DNA of 13,322 nt from Hyphomicrobiales bacterium. Lineage in GTDB: Bacteria; Pseudomonadota; Alphaproteobacteria; Rhizobiales; Kaistiaceae. The notes below the pieces were generated by a model. That model did no database searches. It had not been told where the DNA came from and saw only the letters and a program-made list of their open reading frames with translations. Numbering within the stretch: the first letter of the stretch is position 1; every line of letters starts with the position of its first letter. Both the position numbers and the translations under genes were made by a program. Positions 1 to 7,625 of this stretch are shown in pieces. The DNA lies in assembly GCA_017305815.1 (NCBI GenBank), contig JAFKJZ010000163.1:1-13322 (forward strand), written 5' to 3'.

Positions 1-1
1 G

Positions 2-1150
2 GCCGCCGCCGCGCCGGATGGTGCGGATGCCTATTCGCGGTCGATCGCCGTTCCCGCCCTTGCCGCGCCGCCGCCTTCACTTCGCATCGGCGTACCCGAT
101 GCGGCGAGCCTCGTCACATTCGGTGACGCCATCCAGGCCGCGAGCTTCGGCGCCACGATCGCGGATCTCACGAAGAGCGGCGCCGGCATCGTCGAAATGG
201 ACCTCGAACCCTTCTTCGCCGTGGCGCGCATGCTCTATGAGGGCGCCTGGCTGGCGGAGCGGGTCGCGGCCGTCGGCGACCGGCTGACCGAAAAGCCCGA
301 GACGCTGCACCCGACGACCCGCGCCATCCTCGAGCCCGGCCTGGCGCTGACGGCCGCCGATGCGTTCCGCGGCTTCTACCAGTTGAAGGATCGCGCAGCC
401 GTCTGCCGCAAGGCTCTCGCCGGCATCGACGCGCTCTGCGTGCCGTCGATCCCCGCCTTCGTGACGCTCGACGAGATCGCGGCCGATCCGATCGGCCCGA
501 ACTCGCGCCTCGGCACCTACACGAATTTCGCCAACCTGCTCGATCTCTGCGGCATCGCCGTGCCGACCGGCCCGCGCGCCGACGGCCGTCCCGGCGGCGT
601 GACGCTGCTCGCCGCCAAGGGGCGCGACGCGCTCTGCGCGGCGATCGCCGCCGGTCTCGAGACCGGCCCGTTGGGCGCGACGGGCTGGTCCCGTCCGGAC
701 GCTTCGCTTCCGGACGCCGAGCGGCCGACCGGCGACGAGATCGCCATCGCCGTCTGCGGCGCGAACATGTCCGGCCTGCCGCTCAATCATCAGCTCACCG
801 ATCTCGGCGGCCGCTTCCTGCGCGCGACCCAAACGGCGCCCGAATACGGCCTCTACGCGCTTGCCGGCGGTCCGCCCGCCCGCCCCGGGATGGTCCGCCA
901 CGCCGCGACCGGCCAGGCGATCGCGCTCGAGGTCTGGGCGCTGCCAAAGATCGCCGCCGGTGCCTTCCTCGCCGGCATCCCCTCGCCGCTCGGCCTTGGC
1001 ACGGTCAAGCTCGAGGATGGCAGCTCGGTGAAGGGTTTCCTTTGCGAAACGCAGGGGCTGGCCGGCGCCACCGACATCACCAGCCATGGTGGCTGGCGCG
1101 CCTGGCTCGCCGCCGGCGCCGTGCGAACGCCGCCGGAGGTCGTCGCATGA
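2..1150 (+). CDS. atzF: Allophanate hydrolase, C-terminal part (5' truncated by window edge)
   Basis: Allophanate hydrolase converts allophanate (urea-1-carboxylate) to ammonia and CO2 in the cytoplasm, the last step of biuret, cyanuric acid and urea-carboxylase pathways. The reading frame is open from base 2, so the gene starts upstream. About 382 residues are visible of roughly 600 usual for the family. The missing N-terminal part should carry the amidase Ser-cisSer-Lys triad. Visible residues 1-230 are the end of the amidase-signature domain, with family-like stretches LRIGVPD, ARMLYEGAWLAER and GTYTNFANLLDL. Residues about 240-375 form the extra C-terminal domain (GANMSGLPLNHQL, later SHGGW) that separates allophanate hydrolases from simple amidases. 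In studied homologues that domain acts on the carboxylated intermediate. The stop codon overlaps an ATG (ATGA), but the short frame after it does not look coding. It is probably the last gene of an upstream operon. Confident family call; the symbol follows the AtzF family. Confidence 0.88.
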   Translation, partial: AAAAPDGADAYSRSIAVPALAAPPPSLRIGVPDAASLVTFGDAIQAASFGATIADLTKSGAGIVEMDLEPFFAVARMLYEGAWLAERVAAVGDRLTEKPETLHPTTRAILEPGLALTAADAFRGFYQLKDRAAVCRKALAGIDALCVPSIPAFVTLDEIAADPIGPNSRLGTYTNFANLLDLCGIAVPTGPRADGRPGGVTLLAAKGRDALCAAIAAGLETGPLGATGWSRPDASLPDAERPTGDEIAIAVCGANMSGLPLNHQLTDLGGRFLRATQTAPEYGLYALAGGPPARPGMVRHAATGQAIALEVWALPKIAAGAFLAGIPSPLGLGTVKLEDGSSVKGFLCETQGLAGATDITSHGGWRAWLAAGAVRTPPEVVA

Positions 1151-1180
1151 GCCGCGATCCGCGCCCCGACGCCAATCGAC

Positions 1181-1197
1181 TGCCTAATTACGAGGCA
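1181..1197. promoter_or_regulatory. Possible NtrC-type enhancer dyad
   Basis: The sequence TGCCTAATTACGAGGCA is a 17-base dyad with 5-base arms. It keeps the outer TGC-N11-GCA of the NtrC consensus (TGCACC-N5-GGTGCA) but not the inner bases. Its centre is about 134 bases upstream of the start point predicted from the sigma-54 promoter, a normal enhancer distance. Only one such site is seen, whereas NtrC often uses two. It could equally be an operator for another dimeric regulator. Confidence 0.3.
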
Positions 1198-1296
1198 CGA
1201 ATCGTTGACAAGCAGAATGCCGGCGACAGGCCCGCAAAGCGCCGGGTTCGCAGGGTTCGCAATGGCTTGCCCGACGCACCCCACCGAATACGGGAA

Positions 1297-1311
1297 TGGC
1301 ACGCGCCTTGC
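1297..1311 (+). promoter_or_regulatory. Sigma-54 (RpoN) -24/-12 promoter
   Basis: TGGCACG, four bases (CGCC), then TTGC matches the sigma-54 consensus TGGCACG-N4-TTGC at every specified base. The GG and GC doublets are 12 bases apart, as required. The predicted transcription start is near 1323, giving a leader of about 60 bases before the binding-protein start codon at 1383. No comparable sigma-70 promoter is visible in the gap. It implies that the transport/hydrolase operon needs an enhancer-binding activator, such as NtrC under nitrogen limitation. Confidence 0.72.
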
Positions 1312-1382
1312 GTCTTCCCGGTAGACCGACCGACTGCCGCTGGGGGCGCGCCGGAAACGCAACCTGAGCCACGGAGCCTCGC

Positions 1383-2486
1383 ATGTTCACATCGTCGCTG
1401 ACGAGACGTTCGCTTCTCAAGGCCGGCGCCGCCGGTGTCGCTGCCGCCGCCCTGCCCTTCGGCGTGGCCCGCGCGGCCAACCCGATCGTGATCGGCGCGG
1501 TCTATGTCGGCCCGCGCGACGATTTCGGCTGGAACCAGGCCCATGCCGTCGCCATGGACGTGCTGAAGCAGGTGCCGGGCGTGACCGTCATCGAGGAAGA
1601 GAAGGTGCCGGAAACCGACGCCGTCACCCAGTCGATGGAATCGATGATCAACCTCGACCAGGCCAACCTGATCCTCGCCACCTCGTTCGGTTACTACACG
1701 CCCTTCATGGTCGAGGCGGCCAAGAAATATCCGAACGTCCAGTTCCGCCATGCCGCGCCGCTCTGGAAGGAAGGCGATCCGAAGAACGCCGGCAGCTATT
1801 TCTGCTACCTGAACCAGGCGCATTTCGTGAACGGCGTCGCCGCCGGCCTGTCGTCGAAGTCGGGCAAGATCGGTTTCGTCGCCGCCAAGCCGATCCCGTC
1901 GGTGCTCTCTAACATCAACTCCGTCCTGCTCGGCGCCCGCAGCGTCAATCCGAACGCCACCGTGCAGGTGATCTTCACCGGCGAGTGGTCGCTGCCGGTG
2001 CGCGAGGCGGAAGCCTCCAACGCGCTGATCGACGCCGGCTGCGACGTCATCACCTGCCATGTCGACGGCCCGAAGGTGGTGGTCGAGACGGCGGAATCGC
2101 GCGGGGTGAAGAGCTGCGGCCACAATGCCAGCCAGGCGCCGCTGGCGCCCAAGGGCTTCATCACCGGCGCCGAATACAAGTGGGAGACGATTTACAAGAT
2201 CTACGCCGACGCCCTGGCGGCCGGCACAGAGCTGCCGAACTTCATCGCCGGCGGCTACCACAACGACATGCTGCGCAACACCGCCTATGGCGCCGGCGCG
2301 ACGCCCGAGGCGATCAAGGCCGCCGACGCCGCGATCGAGGGCCTGAAGGCCAAGAAGCCGATCTATGTCGGTCCGCTCAAGGACAATACCGGCAAGCTCG
2401 TCATCGAAGGCACCAAGGACAATTACGACCCCGTGCTCGACGGCATGAACTTCCTGCTCGAGGGCGTCCAGGGCTCGATCACCTGA
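1383..2486 (+). CDS. BMP-family ABC transporter substrate-binding protein, Tat-exported
   Basis: This is the periplasmic solute receptor of an ABC importer of the basic membrane protein (BMP/Med, PF02608) family, whose studied members mostly bind nucleosides or purines. The 367-residue product starts with a twin-arginine signal (TRRSLLKAGAAG, residues about 7-18), a hydrophobic Ala-rich stretch and a likely cleavage after ARA near residue 31. There is no lipobox cysteine, so it is soluble rather than a lipoprotein. Family-like features include GAVYVGPRDDFGWNQAH near the mature N-terminus, YYTPFMVEAAKKYP, and the GYYF-type motif seen as SYFCYLNQAHFVNGVAAG. The ATG at 1383 is preceded by CGGAG at a good distance. 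It is the first gene after the sigma-54 promoter and is followed by its permeases after a stem-loop. Inferred substrate from context: biuret, triuret or another ureide. Family very likely; substrate unproven. Confidence 0.9.
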   Translation: MFTSSLTRRSLLKAGAAGVAAAALPFGVARAANPIVIGAVYVGPRDDFGWNQAHAVAMDVLKQVPGVTVIEEEKVPETDAVTQSMESMINLDQANLILATSFGYYTPFMVEAAKKYPNVQFRHAAPLWKEGDPKNAGSYFCYLNQAHFVNGVAAGLSSKSGKIGFVAAKPIPSVLSNINSVLLGARSVNPNATVQVIFTGEWSLPVREAEASNALIDAGCDVITCHVDGPKVVVETAESRGVKSCGHNASQAPLAPKGFITGAEYKWETIYKIYADALAAGTELPNFIAGGYHNDMLRNTAYGAGATPEAIKAADAAIEGLKAKKPIYVGPLKDNTGKLVIEGTKDNYDPVLDGMNFLLEGVQGSIT

Positions 2487-2494
2487 CCTCTCTC

Positions 2495-2518
2495 CGGCGG
2501 CGGCCCCGGCCGCCGCCG
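2495..2518 (+). promoter_or_regulatory. GC-rich intercistronic stem-loop after the binding-protein gene
   Basis: Eleven-base perfect inverted arms (CGGCGGCGGCC and GGCCGCCGCCG) are separated by CC; in RNA the innermost pair would open to leave a four-base loop. It begins 9 bases after the binding-protein stop and has no T-tract after it. It is therefore more likely an mRNA-stabilising or partial-termination hairpin than a full intrinsic terminator. Such elements raise the level of binding protein over permeases in other ABC operons. Confidence 0.6.
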
Positions 2519-2562
2519 ACCCCAGCGCAGCGCGCGACCGCGCAGTCAGGAAGGAACAAGGG

Positions 2563-2610
2563 ATGCCAACCGCAAGAGCCTCGGGAACTCCCGACCAAGG
2601 AGGCGCATGA
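2563..2610 (+). CDS. Possible 15-residue leader ORF coupled to permease start
   Basis: An ATG at 2563 sits just after a purine-rich AGGAAGGAACAAGGG stretch that can serve as ribosome binding site. It opens a 15-codon frame (MPTARASGTPDQGGA) whose TGA overlaps the permease ATG at 2607 as ATGA. This arrangement would allow translational coupling into the permease gene. The peptide shows no family feature. The permease has its own strong AAGGAGG at 2597-2603, so the small frame may be chance. Unproven. Confidence 0.25.
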   Translation: MPTARASGTPDQGGA

Positions 2611-3719
2611 TGACGGCGGTGCTCGCCACTTCCGCAGCCGAACGCGGCGGCCTCAGCCCGCGCGCGGTCCGCATGATCGAAGCCGTGCTCATTCCGGTCG
2701 GCGCCCTCCTGGCATCGGCGGTGCTCTTCTCGATCTTCCTGCTCGTTCTCGGCAAGTCGCCCGTCACCTTCTTCAACCTGATCTGGACGGGCGGCTTCGG
2801 CTCCGCCTTCTCGATCCAGAACACGCTGCAGCGGGCCGCGCCGCTGATCCTGACCGGCCTCGCCTTCGCGGTTCCGGCGCGCATCGGCCTCACCCTGATC
2901 GGCGCAGAAGGCGCGCTCGTGCTCGGCGGCTTCTCCGCCGCGGCTGTCGCCATCCCGCTCGTCCGCGGCGGCTGGACGCCCTGGATCGGCCTGCCGATCA
3001 TGGCGGTGGCGGCGATGCTGGTCGGCGCGATCTGGATCGGCCTCGCCGGCTGGCTGCGCCATTATCGCGGCGTCAACGAGACGATCTCGTCGCTGCTGCT
3101 CTCCTACATCGCCATCGCGATCATGAACTTCTTCGTCGAGGGCGCGCTGCGCGATCCGTCCTCCGCCAACAAGCCCTCGACCATGCCGATCGGCGACGCC
3201 TTTCGCATCGGCCCGATGCCGGGAACCTCGGTGCATTGGGGCCTTGCCGCCGGCGTCGTCCTCGCCGTCGTGCTCTGGCTGCTGATGTCGCGCACCACCT
3301 TCGGCTTCGCCGCGCGCATGACCGGCGGCAATGTCCGCGCCGCGCAGGCGCAGGGCCTGCCCGTCGGCCTGCTGATGGTCGCCTGCTGCGCCATCGCCGG
3401 CGCCTGCGCCGGGCTCGCCGGCTTCTTCGAAGTCGCCGCCATCCACGGCCAGGCCAATGCCTCGCTGGTGGCGGGCTACGGCTTCACCGGCATCCTCGTC
3501 GCCTTCCTCGCCCGGCAGAACCCGCTCGCCGTCGTGCCGGTCGCCATCCTGTTCGGCGCGCTGGCCGCCGCCGGCGGCCTGGTCCAGCGCCGCATGGCCA
3601 TGCCGGACGCGACCGTGCTGGTGCTGCAGGGAATGATCTTCGTCGTGCTGCTGGTCAGCGAGACCTTCTACGGCCGCATCCCCTTCCTGCAGCCGAAGCG
3701 TTCGGGAGAGAGAGCATGA
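2607..3719 (+). CDS. ABC transporter permease, BMP/nucleoside-type (BPD_transp_2), first subunit
   Basis: This 370-residue integral inner-membrane protein forms one half of the translocation pore with the next gene product. It begins with a cytoplasmic segment of about 25 residues, then a first hydrophobic helix at about 26-48, followed by several more strongly hydrophobic segments. Typical family motifs are LIGAEGALVLGG (about residue 97) and GVNETISSLLLSYIA, which match the conserved GxEG and GxNE...NY segments of YufP/NupB-type permeases. The start at 2607 follows AAGGAGG at 2597-2603; an adjacent ATG at 2610 is an alternative. Its stop overlaps the start of the next permease as ATGA, which indicates translational coupling. 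Family confident; substrate inferred only from neighbouring hydrolases. Confidence 0.9.
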   Translation: MMTAVLATSAAERGGLSPRAVRMIEAVLIPVGALLASAVLFSIFLLVLGKSPVTFFNLIWTGGFGSAFSIQNTLQRAAPLILTGLAFAVPARIGLTLIGAEGALVLGGFSAAAVAIPLVRGGWTPWIGLPIMAVAAMLVGAIWIGLAGWLRHYRGVNETISSLLLSYIAIAIMNFFVEGALRDPSSANKPSTMPIGDAFRIGPMPGTSVHWGLAAGVVLAVVLWLLMSRTTFGFAARMTGGNVRAAQAQGLPVGLLMVACCAIAGACAGLAGFFEVAAIHGQANASLVAGYGFTGILVAFLARQNPLAVVPVAILFGALAAAGGLVQRRMAMPDATVLVLQGMIFVVLLVSETFYGRIPFLQPKRSGERA

Positions 3720-4636
3720 GCCAGGCCGATCTCTTCATCGTGCTGATCGCCATGATCGGCGGCGCCATCCGCGTCTCGACGCCCTTCATGTTCGTGGCGC
3801 TCGGCGAATGCCTGACCGAGAAGTCCGGCCGCATCAATCTCGGGCTCGAGGGCAATCTCGTCCTCGGCGCCATGGTCGCCTATGCCGGCTCCTACACCAC
3901 CGGCAGCCCGTGGCTCGGCGTGCTCCTGGCCGGCTGCTCCGGCCTCGTGCTCGGCGCCATGCATGGCTACATCTGCAAGCTGCCCAAGGTGAACGACATC
4001 GCCATCGGCATCGCCTTCATGAGCTTCGGCACCGGCCTCGCCTTCTTCTTCGGAAAGCCGTTCATCCAGCCGACCGCGCCGCGCCTGGAGGCTATACCGC
4101 TCGGCGGCTGGTCGTCCGATCCGCTGGTGGCGCAGGCGCTGCAGGTTAATCCGCTGTTCTTCGTCGGCATCGCGCTGGCGCTGTTCCTGCGCTGGGCGCT
4201 CGCCAATACGCGCTGGGGCCTGATCCTGCGCATGACCGGCGACAGCGCCGCCTCGGCGCGCGCCATGGGCGTCTCGGTCGATCTGGTGCGCCTGCTCGCG
4301 ACGGCGGCCGGCGGCTTCCTCGCCGGCGTCGGCGGCGCCTTCCTGTCGCTGTTCTATCCCGGCAGCTGGAACGAGGGCCTCTCTTCCGGCCAGGGCCTGA
4401 TGGCGGTGGCGCTGGTGATCTTCGCCCGCTGGGATCCGATCCGCTGCGTTCTGGCGGCGCTGCTGTTCGGGGCGGCCGGCGCGCTCGGCCCCTCGCTGCA
4501 ATCGATCGGCATCAGCCAGGGCTACTACTTCTTCAACGCCGCGCCCTACATCCTGACCCTCTTCATCATGATCGCCTCGGCGCGATCCAAGAGCGCAGCG
4601 CGCGAAGCGCCCGGCGAACTCTCCATCGTCAAGTGA
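3716..4636 (+). CDS. ABC transporter permease, BMP/nucleoside-type (BPD_transp_2), second subunit
   Basis: This 306-residue membrane protein is the shorter partner of the preceding permease, as usual for BMP-type systems (binding protein, long permease, short permease, double ATPase). The ATG at 3716 overlaps the upstream stop by four bases, with GGGAGAGAGAG just before it as ribosome binding site. Family motifs are INLGLEGNLVLGA (about residues 41-53) and NDIAIGIAFMSFGTGL, plus a run of hydrophobic helices and a C-terminal Lys/Arg-rich cytoplasmic tail. The open frame extends far upstream of 3716, but that part overlaps the first permease in another frame and is not coding. A 36-base gap separates it from the biuret hydrolase gene, so the hydrolase is inserted between the permeases and their ATPase. 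Confidence 0.9.
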   Translation: MSQADLFIVLIAMIGGAIRVSTPFMFVALGECLTEKSGRINLGLEGNLVLGAMVAYAGSYTTGSPWLGVLLAGCSGLVLGAMHGYICKLPKVNDIAIGIAFMSFGTGLAFFFGKPFIQPTAPRLEAIPLGGWSSDPLVAQALQVNPLFFVGIALALFLRWALANTRWGLILRMTGDSAASARAMGVSVDLVRLLATAAGGFLAGVGGAFLSLFYPGSWNEGLSSGQGLMAVALVIFARWDPIRCVLAALLFGAAGALGPSLQSIGISQGYYFFNAAPYILTLFIMIASARSKSAAREAPGELSIVK

Positions 4637-4672
4637 TCGTCTCCCATAGCCCGGTCGTCCCCAGAGGTTGCC

Positions 4673-5395
4673 ATGACACTCGTCGATGAACGCATAGACG
4701 CCGCCCTGAAGCCCAATGCCGTCACGGTCGCCTCCGACCCGTATCCCTGGCCGTTCGACGGCGATCTCGGGCCGCACAACACCTGTCTGGTCGTCATCGA
4801 CATGCAGACCGATTTCTGCGCGCCGGGCGGCTACGTCGACTCGATGGGCTACGACATCTCGCTGACCCGGGCGCCGATCGGGCCGATCCAGTCGGTGCTG
4901 GCCGCCATGCGCGCCAAGGGCTATCCGGTCATCCACACCCGCGAGGGCCACAAACCGGACCTCTCCGACCTCCCCGCGAACAAACGCTGGCGCTCGCAGC
5001 GGATCGGCGCCGGCATCGGCGACCAGGGGCCGTGCGGCCGCATCCTGGTGCGCGGCGAGCCGGGCTGGGAGATCATCTCCGAGCTCAGGCCGGAGCCCGG
5101 CGAGGCGATCATCGACAAGCCCGGCAAGGGCACGTTCATCGCCACGGATTTCGACCTGGTGCTCAGGATGAAGAACATCCGCAACATCATCTTCACCGGC
5201 GTCACCACCGATGTCTGCGTCCACACCACCATGCGCGACGCCAACGACCGCGGTTATGAATGCCTGCTGCTGTCGGATTGCTGCGCCGCGACCAAGGTCG
5301 AGAATCATCTCGCCGCCATCGACATGATCAAGATGCAGGGCGGCGTCTTCGGCGCGGTGGCGACATCGGCCGAGCTGCTGGAGGCGCTGCCGTGA
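4673..5395 (+). CDS. biuH: Biuret amidohydrolase (isochorismatase-like cysteine hydrolase)
   Basis: It hydrolyses biuret to allophanate and ammonia in the cytoplasm, feeding the allophanate hydrolase encoded upstream. The 240-residue product has the isochorismatase-like fold. From memory of Rhizobium leguminosarum BiuH it shares the N-terminal DPYPWP, the DMQTDFC motif, GGYVDxMGYD, and the loop [17 protein letters not shown] that is diagnostic within the family. The catalytic triad is Asp43, Lys149 and Cys182, with the same spacing as D36/K142/C175 of that enzyme; Gln222 fits the substrate-binding Gln. The start at 4673 follows AGAGG at 4663-4667. The stop overlaps the GTG start of the ATPase gene (GTGA), so the two are coupled. 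A related ureide hydrolase such as RutB is less likely because of the PANKRW loop. Catalytic residues are seen; substrate identity is by similarity. Confidence 0.87.
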   Translation: MTLVDERIDAALKPNAVTVASDPYPWPFDGDLGPHNTCLVVIDMQTDFCAPGGYVDSMGYDISLTRAPIGPIQSVLAAMRAKGYPVIHTREGHKPDLSDLPANKRWRSQRIGAGIGDQGPCGRILVRGEPGWEIISELRPEPGEAIIDKPGKGTFIATDFDLVLRMKNIRNIIFTGVTTDVCVHTTMRDANDRGYECLLLSDCCAATKVENHLAAIDMIKMQGGVFGAVATSAELLEALP

Positions 5396-6939
5396 ACATC
5401 GCCGCCCAGCCCGCCAACGCCGTCCTGCCGCTGCGCGCGCCGGCGCTGCAGACGATCGGCATGACCAAGACCTTCGGCGCCTTCACCGCGCTCGACGACG
5501 TGTCGATCGACGTCAAGCCGGGCTCGTTCCATGCCCTGCTCGGCGAGAACGGCGCCGGCAAGTCGACGCTCGTCAAATGCATCATGGGCTTCTACACGCC
5601 CGAGCGCGGGTCGGTGCTGCTCGACGACAAGGAGGTGGAGATCCGCAGCCCGCGCGACGCGCGCGACCTCGGCATCGGCATGGTCTACCAGCATTTCACG
5701 CTGGTGCCGTGCCTGACGGTCGCGGAAAACCTCGTCATCTCGCGCGCCGATACGCCGGCCGTCATCGACTGGCGGGCAGAGAAGCCGCGGCTCGAAGCCT
5801 TCATGGACCGCATGCCGTTCCGCGTGCCGCTCAACGAACAGGTCTCGTCGCTCTCGGCCGGCGAAAAGCAGAAGCTCGAGATCCTCAAGCTGCTCTATCT
5901 GGAACAGCGCTTCGTCATCCTCGACGAACCGACCTCGGTGCTGACGCCGGGCGAGGCCGACGAAGTGCTCGGCCTGCTCGGCGAGATGGCGCGGCGCGGC
6001 GAAGTCACCGTGCTGATGATCAGCCACAAGTTCCGCGAGGTGAAGGCGTTCTGCGACAGCTTCACCGTGCTCCGGCGCGGCAAGCTCACCGGCTCGGGCG
6101 ACGCCCAGACGGCGACCGTCGCCGAGATGAGCCGAATGATGATCGGCGACACCGAGATCCGCGAGCGCGCCGAGCGGCTGAAGCACAATGACAAGGCCGC
6201 CGTGCTCGAACTGGCCGGCCTCGTCGCCGAGGACGGCGAAGGCCGTCCGGTGCTCGATGCGATCAATTTGAAAGTCAAGGCCGGCGAGATCGTCGGCATC
6301 GCCGGCGTCTCCGGCAACGGCCAGAGCGCGCTGGTCGAGGCGCTGGCCGGGCAGCGGCAGCTGAAGGACGGCGCCATCTTCATCCATGGCAAGCCGTTCG
6401 AGCCCAAGCGCGGCGACTTCGACCGCTTCAAGGTGTTCGGCCTGCCGGAAGAGCCGCTGAAGAACGCCACGGTGCCGCGCATGAGCGTGGCCGAGAACAT
6501 GGCGTTCCGCGCCTTCGACAAGGCGCCGGTGGCAAGCCTCGGCTGGTGGCTGTCGCCGGGGCCGATGCGGCGCCGCGCCGGCGAACTGATCGAGCGCTAC
6601 CGGGTCAAGACGACCTCGGCCGACGCGCCGATCGAGACGCTCTCCGGCGGCAACGTCCAGCGCGCCGTGCTGGCGCGCGAGCTCTCCGGCGATGTCGACG
6701 TGCTGATCGTCGCCAACCCCTGCTTCGGCCTCGACTTCGCCTCGGTTTCCGAGATCCGCAGCCAGATCATGGAGCAGCGCAACCGTGGCGCGGCGGTGCT
6801 GCTGGTCAGCGAGGACCTCGACGAGATCCTCGAACTCTCCGACCGGGTGGCGGTGATGTCGGGCGGCGCGATCGGCTATGTCGCGGCGATCGAGGACACC
6901 GACCGCAACACCATCGGCCAGCACATGGCGGGGCATTGA
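5392..6939 (+). CDS. ABC transporter ATP-binding protein with two nucleotide-binding domains
   Basis: This 515-residue protein is the energy-coupling subunit of the BMP-type importer (YufO/NupA-like). The first domain has Walker [10 protein letters not shown] (residues 51-59), signature LSAGEKQ (about 154-160) and Walker B FVILDEP (about 174-180), so it is complete. The second has a degenerate Walker A, GVSGNGQS (about 305-312), with Gln in place of the Lys, a good signature LSGGNVQ (about 417), and Walker B VLIVANP. This asymmetry is normal for the sugar/nucleoside-type double ATPases. The GTG at 5392 overlaps the biuret hydrolase stop and gives the usual family length. An open frame further upstream lies within the biuret hydrolase gene and is not used. 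The downstream hydrolase starts two bases after its stop. Confidence 0.92.
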   Translation: MNIAAQPANAVLPLRAPALQTIGMTKTFGAFTALDDVSIDVKPGSFHALLGENGAGKSTLVKCIMGFYTPERGSVLLDDKEVEIRSPRDARDLGIGMVYQHFTLVPCLTVAENLVISRADTPAVIDWRAEKPRLEAFMDRMPFRVPLNEQVSSLSAGEKQKLEILKLLYLEQRFVILDEPTSVLTPGEADEVLGLLGEMARRGEVTVLMISHKFREVKAFCDSFTVLRRGKLTGSGDAQTATVAEMSRMMIGDTEIRERAERLKHNDKAAVLELAGLVAEDGEGRPVLDAINLKVKAGEIVGIAGVSGNGQSALVEALAGQRQLKDGAIFIHGKPFEPKRGDFDRFKVFGLPEEPLKNATVPRMSVAENMAFRAFDKAPVASLGWWLSPGPMRRRAGELIERYRVKTTSADAPIETLSGGNVQRAVLARELSGDVDVLIVANPCFGLDFASVSEIRSQIMEQRNRGAAVLLVSEDLDEILELSDRVAVMSGGAIGYVAAIEDTDRNTIGQHMAGH

Positions 6940-6941
6940 GC

Positions 6942-7625
6942 ATGGCGCTTTCCGTCCCCGCCCGCCCCTATGATTTCTCGATCGAGCCGGACAAGGCGGC
7001 GCTCGTCGTCATCGACATGCAGCGCGACTTCATCGAGCCGGGCGGCTTCGGCGCCGTGCTCGGCAACGACGTGTCGCGGCTGACGGCGATCGTGCCGACC
7101 GTCGCCCGCCTGATCGGCTTCTTCCGGACGCACGGCATGCTCGTCGTGCACACCCGCGAGGCGCACAAGCCCGACCTTTCCGATTGCCCACCGGCCAAGC
7201 TCATGCGCGGCAAGCCGGGCCTTCGGATCGGCGACGAGGGCGCGATGGGGCGGATCCTGATCGCCGGCGAGCCCGGCAACCAGATCCTGCCCGACCTGGC
7301 GCCCGTCGCCGGCGAGATCGTCATCGACAAGCCCGGCAAGGGCATGTTCTGGGCGACCGACCTGCACCAGACCCTGCTGGAACGCGGCATCACGCAGCTC
7401 GTCTTCGCCGGCGTCACGACCGAAGTCTGCGTCCAGACCTCGATGCGCGAGGCGAACGATCGCGGCTATGAATGCCTGCTGATCGAGGACGCGACCGAGA
7501 GCTATTTCCCGGAATTCAAGGCGGCCGCGATCGAGATGATCGTCGCGCAGGGCGGCATCGTCGGCTGGGCGACGCCACTCGCAGCACTGGAGACTGCCTT
7601 TGCAGGAGCCATGGCCGATGGCTGA
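6942..7625 (+). CDS. Isochorismatase-like cysteine hydrolase, paralogue of biuret hydrolase; candidate triuret or ureide hydrolase
   Basis: This 227-residue cytoplasmic amidohydrolase has the same fold as the biuret hydrolase two genes upstream. Catalytic residues are Asp25 (VVIDMQRDF), Lys130 ([14 protein letters not shown]) and Cys163 ([10 protein letters not shown]). It shares [29 protein letters not shown] and [13 protein letters not shown] with its paralogue. It lacks the N-terminal DPYPWP and has [18 protein letters not shown] in place of the PANKRW loop, so its substrate is probably different. In this branch of the superfamily, triuret hydrolase (TrtA), biuret hydrolase and ureidoacrylate hydrolase (RutB) are close relatives. 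Since biuret hydrolase is already present, triuret is an attractive inference, not a demonstrated function. The start is only two bases from the ATPase stop with weak Shine-Dalgarno, so translation is likely coupled. The end overlaps the next gene by eight bases. Confidence 0.85.
   Translation: MALSVPARPYDFSIEPDKAALVVIDMQRDFIEPGGFGAVLGNDVSRLTAIVPTVARLIGFFRTHGMLVVHTREAHKPDLSDCPPAKLMRGKPGLRIGDEGAMGRILIAGEPGNQILPDLAPVAGEIVIDKPGKGMFWATDLHQTLLERGITQLVFAGVTTEVCVQTSMREANDRGYECLLIEDATESYFPEFKAAAIEMIVAQGGIVGWATPLAALETAFAGAMADG

Noticed and set aside
985..999. TTGGCACGGTCAAGC inside the allophanate hydrolase gene as a second sigma-54 site
   Set aside because: The -12 element lacks TTGC and the position is inside a coding sequence, so it is a chance partial match.
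1205..1210. TTGACA, a perfect sigma-70 -35 hexamer
   Set aside because: No acceptable -10 box lies 16-18 bases downstream (the bases there are AGGCCC), and the nearby sigma-54 promoter explains transcription better.
1243..1260. Tandem GGGTTCGCA repeat (two copies) as a regulatory or mobile-element end
   Set aside because: Only two short copies, no insertion-sequence gene or target duplication nearby; probably chance in GC-rich DNA.
1147..1401. Frame starting at the ATGA overlap after the allophanate hydrolase (84 codons)
   Set aside because: It runs through the sigma-54 promoter into the start of the next gene, has an Arg/Pro-rich composition typical of non-coding GC-rich DNA, and resembles no family I know.
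1188..3446. Very long antisense open frame (752 codons) on the minus strand opposite the binding-protein and permease genes
   Set aside because: It is low-complexity, rich in Arg, Ala, Gly, Asp and Glu, with no domain, and mirrors codon bias of the real plus-strand genes. The same holds for the antisense frames at 3668-5308, 5305-6936, 8110-9720 and 11820-13013.
1985..3715. Long upstream extension of the second permease reading frame
   Set aside because: This stretch overlaps two well-supported genes in another frame and encodes an Arg-rich non-family sequence; the ATG at 3716 with ATGA overlap gives the normal permease length.
5260..5391. Upstream extension of the ATPase reading frame
   Set aside because: It lies in the 3' part of the biuret hydrolase gene; the GTG at 5392 gives usual family length and an overlap typical of coupled genes.
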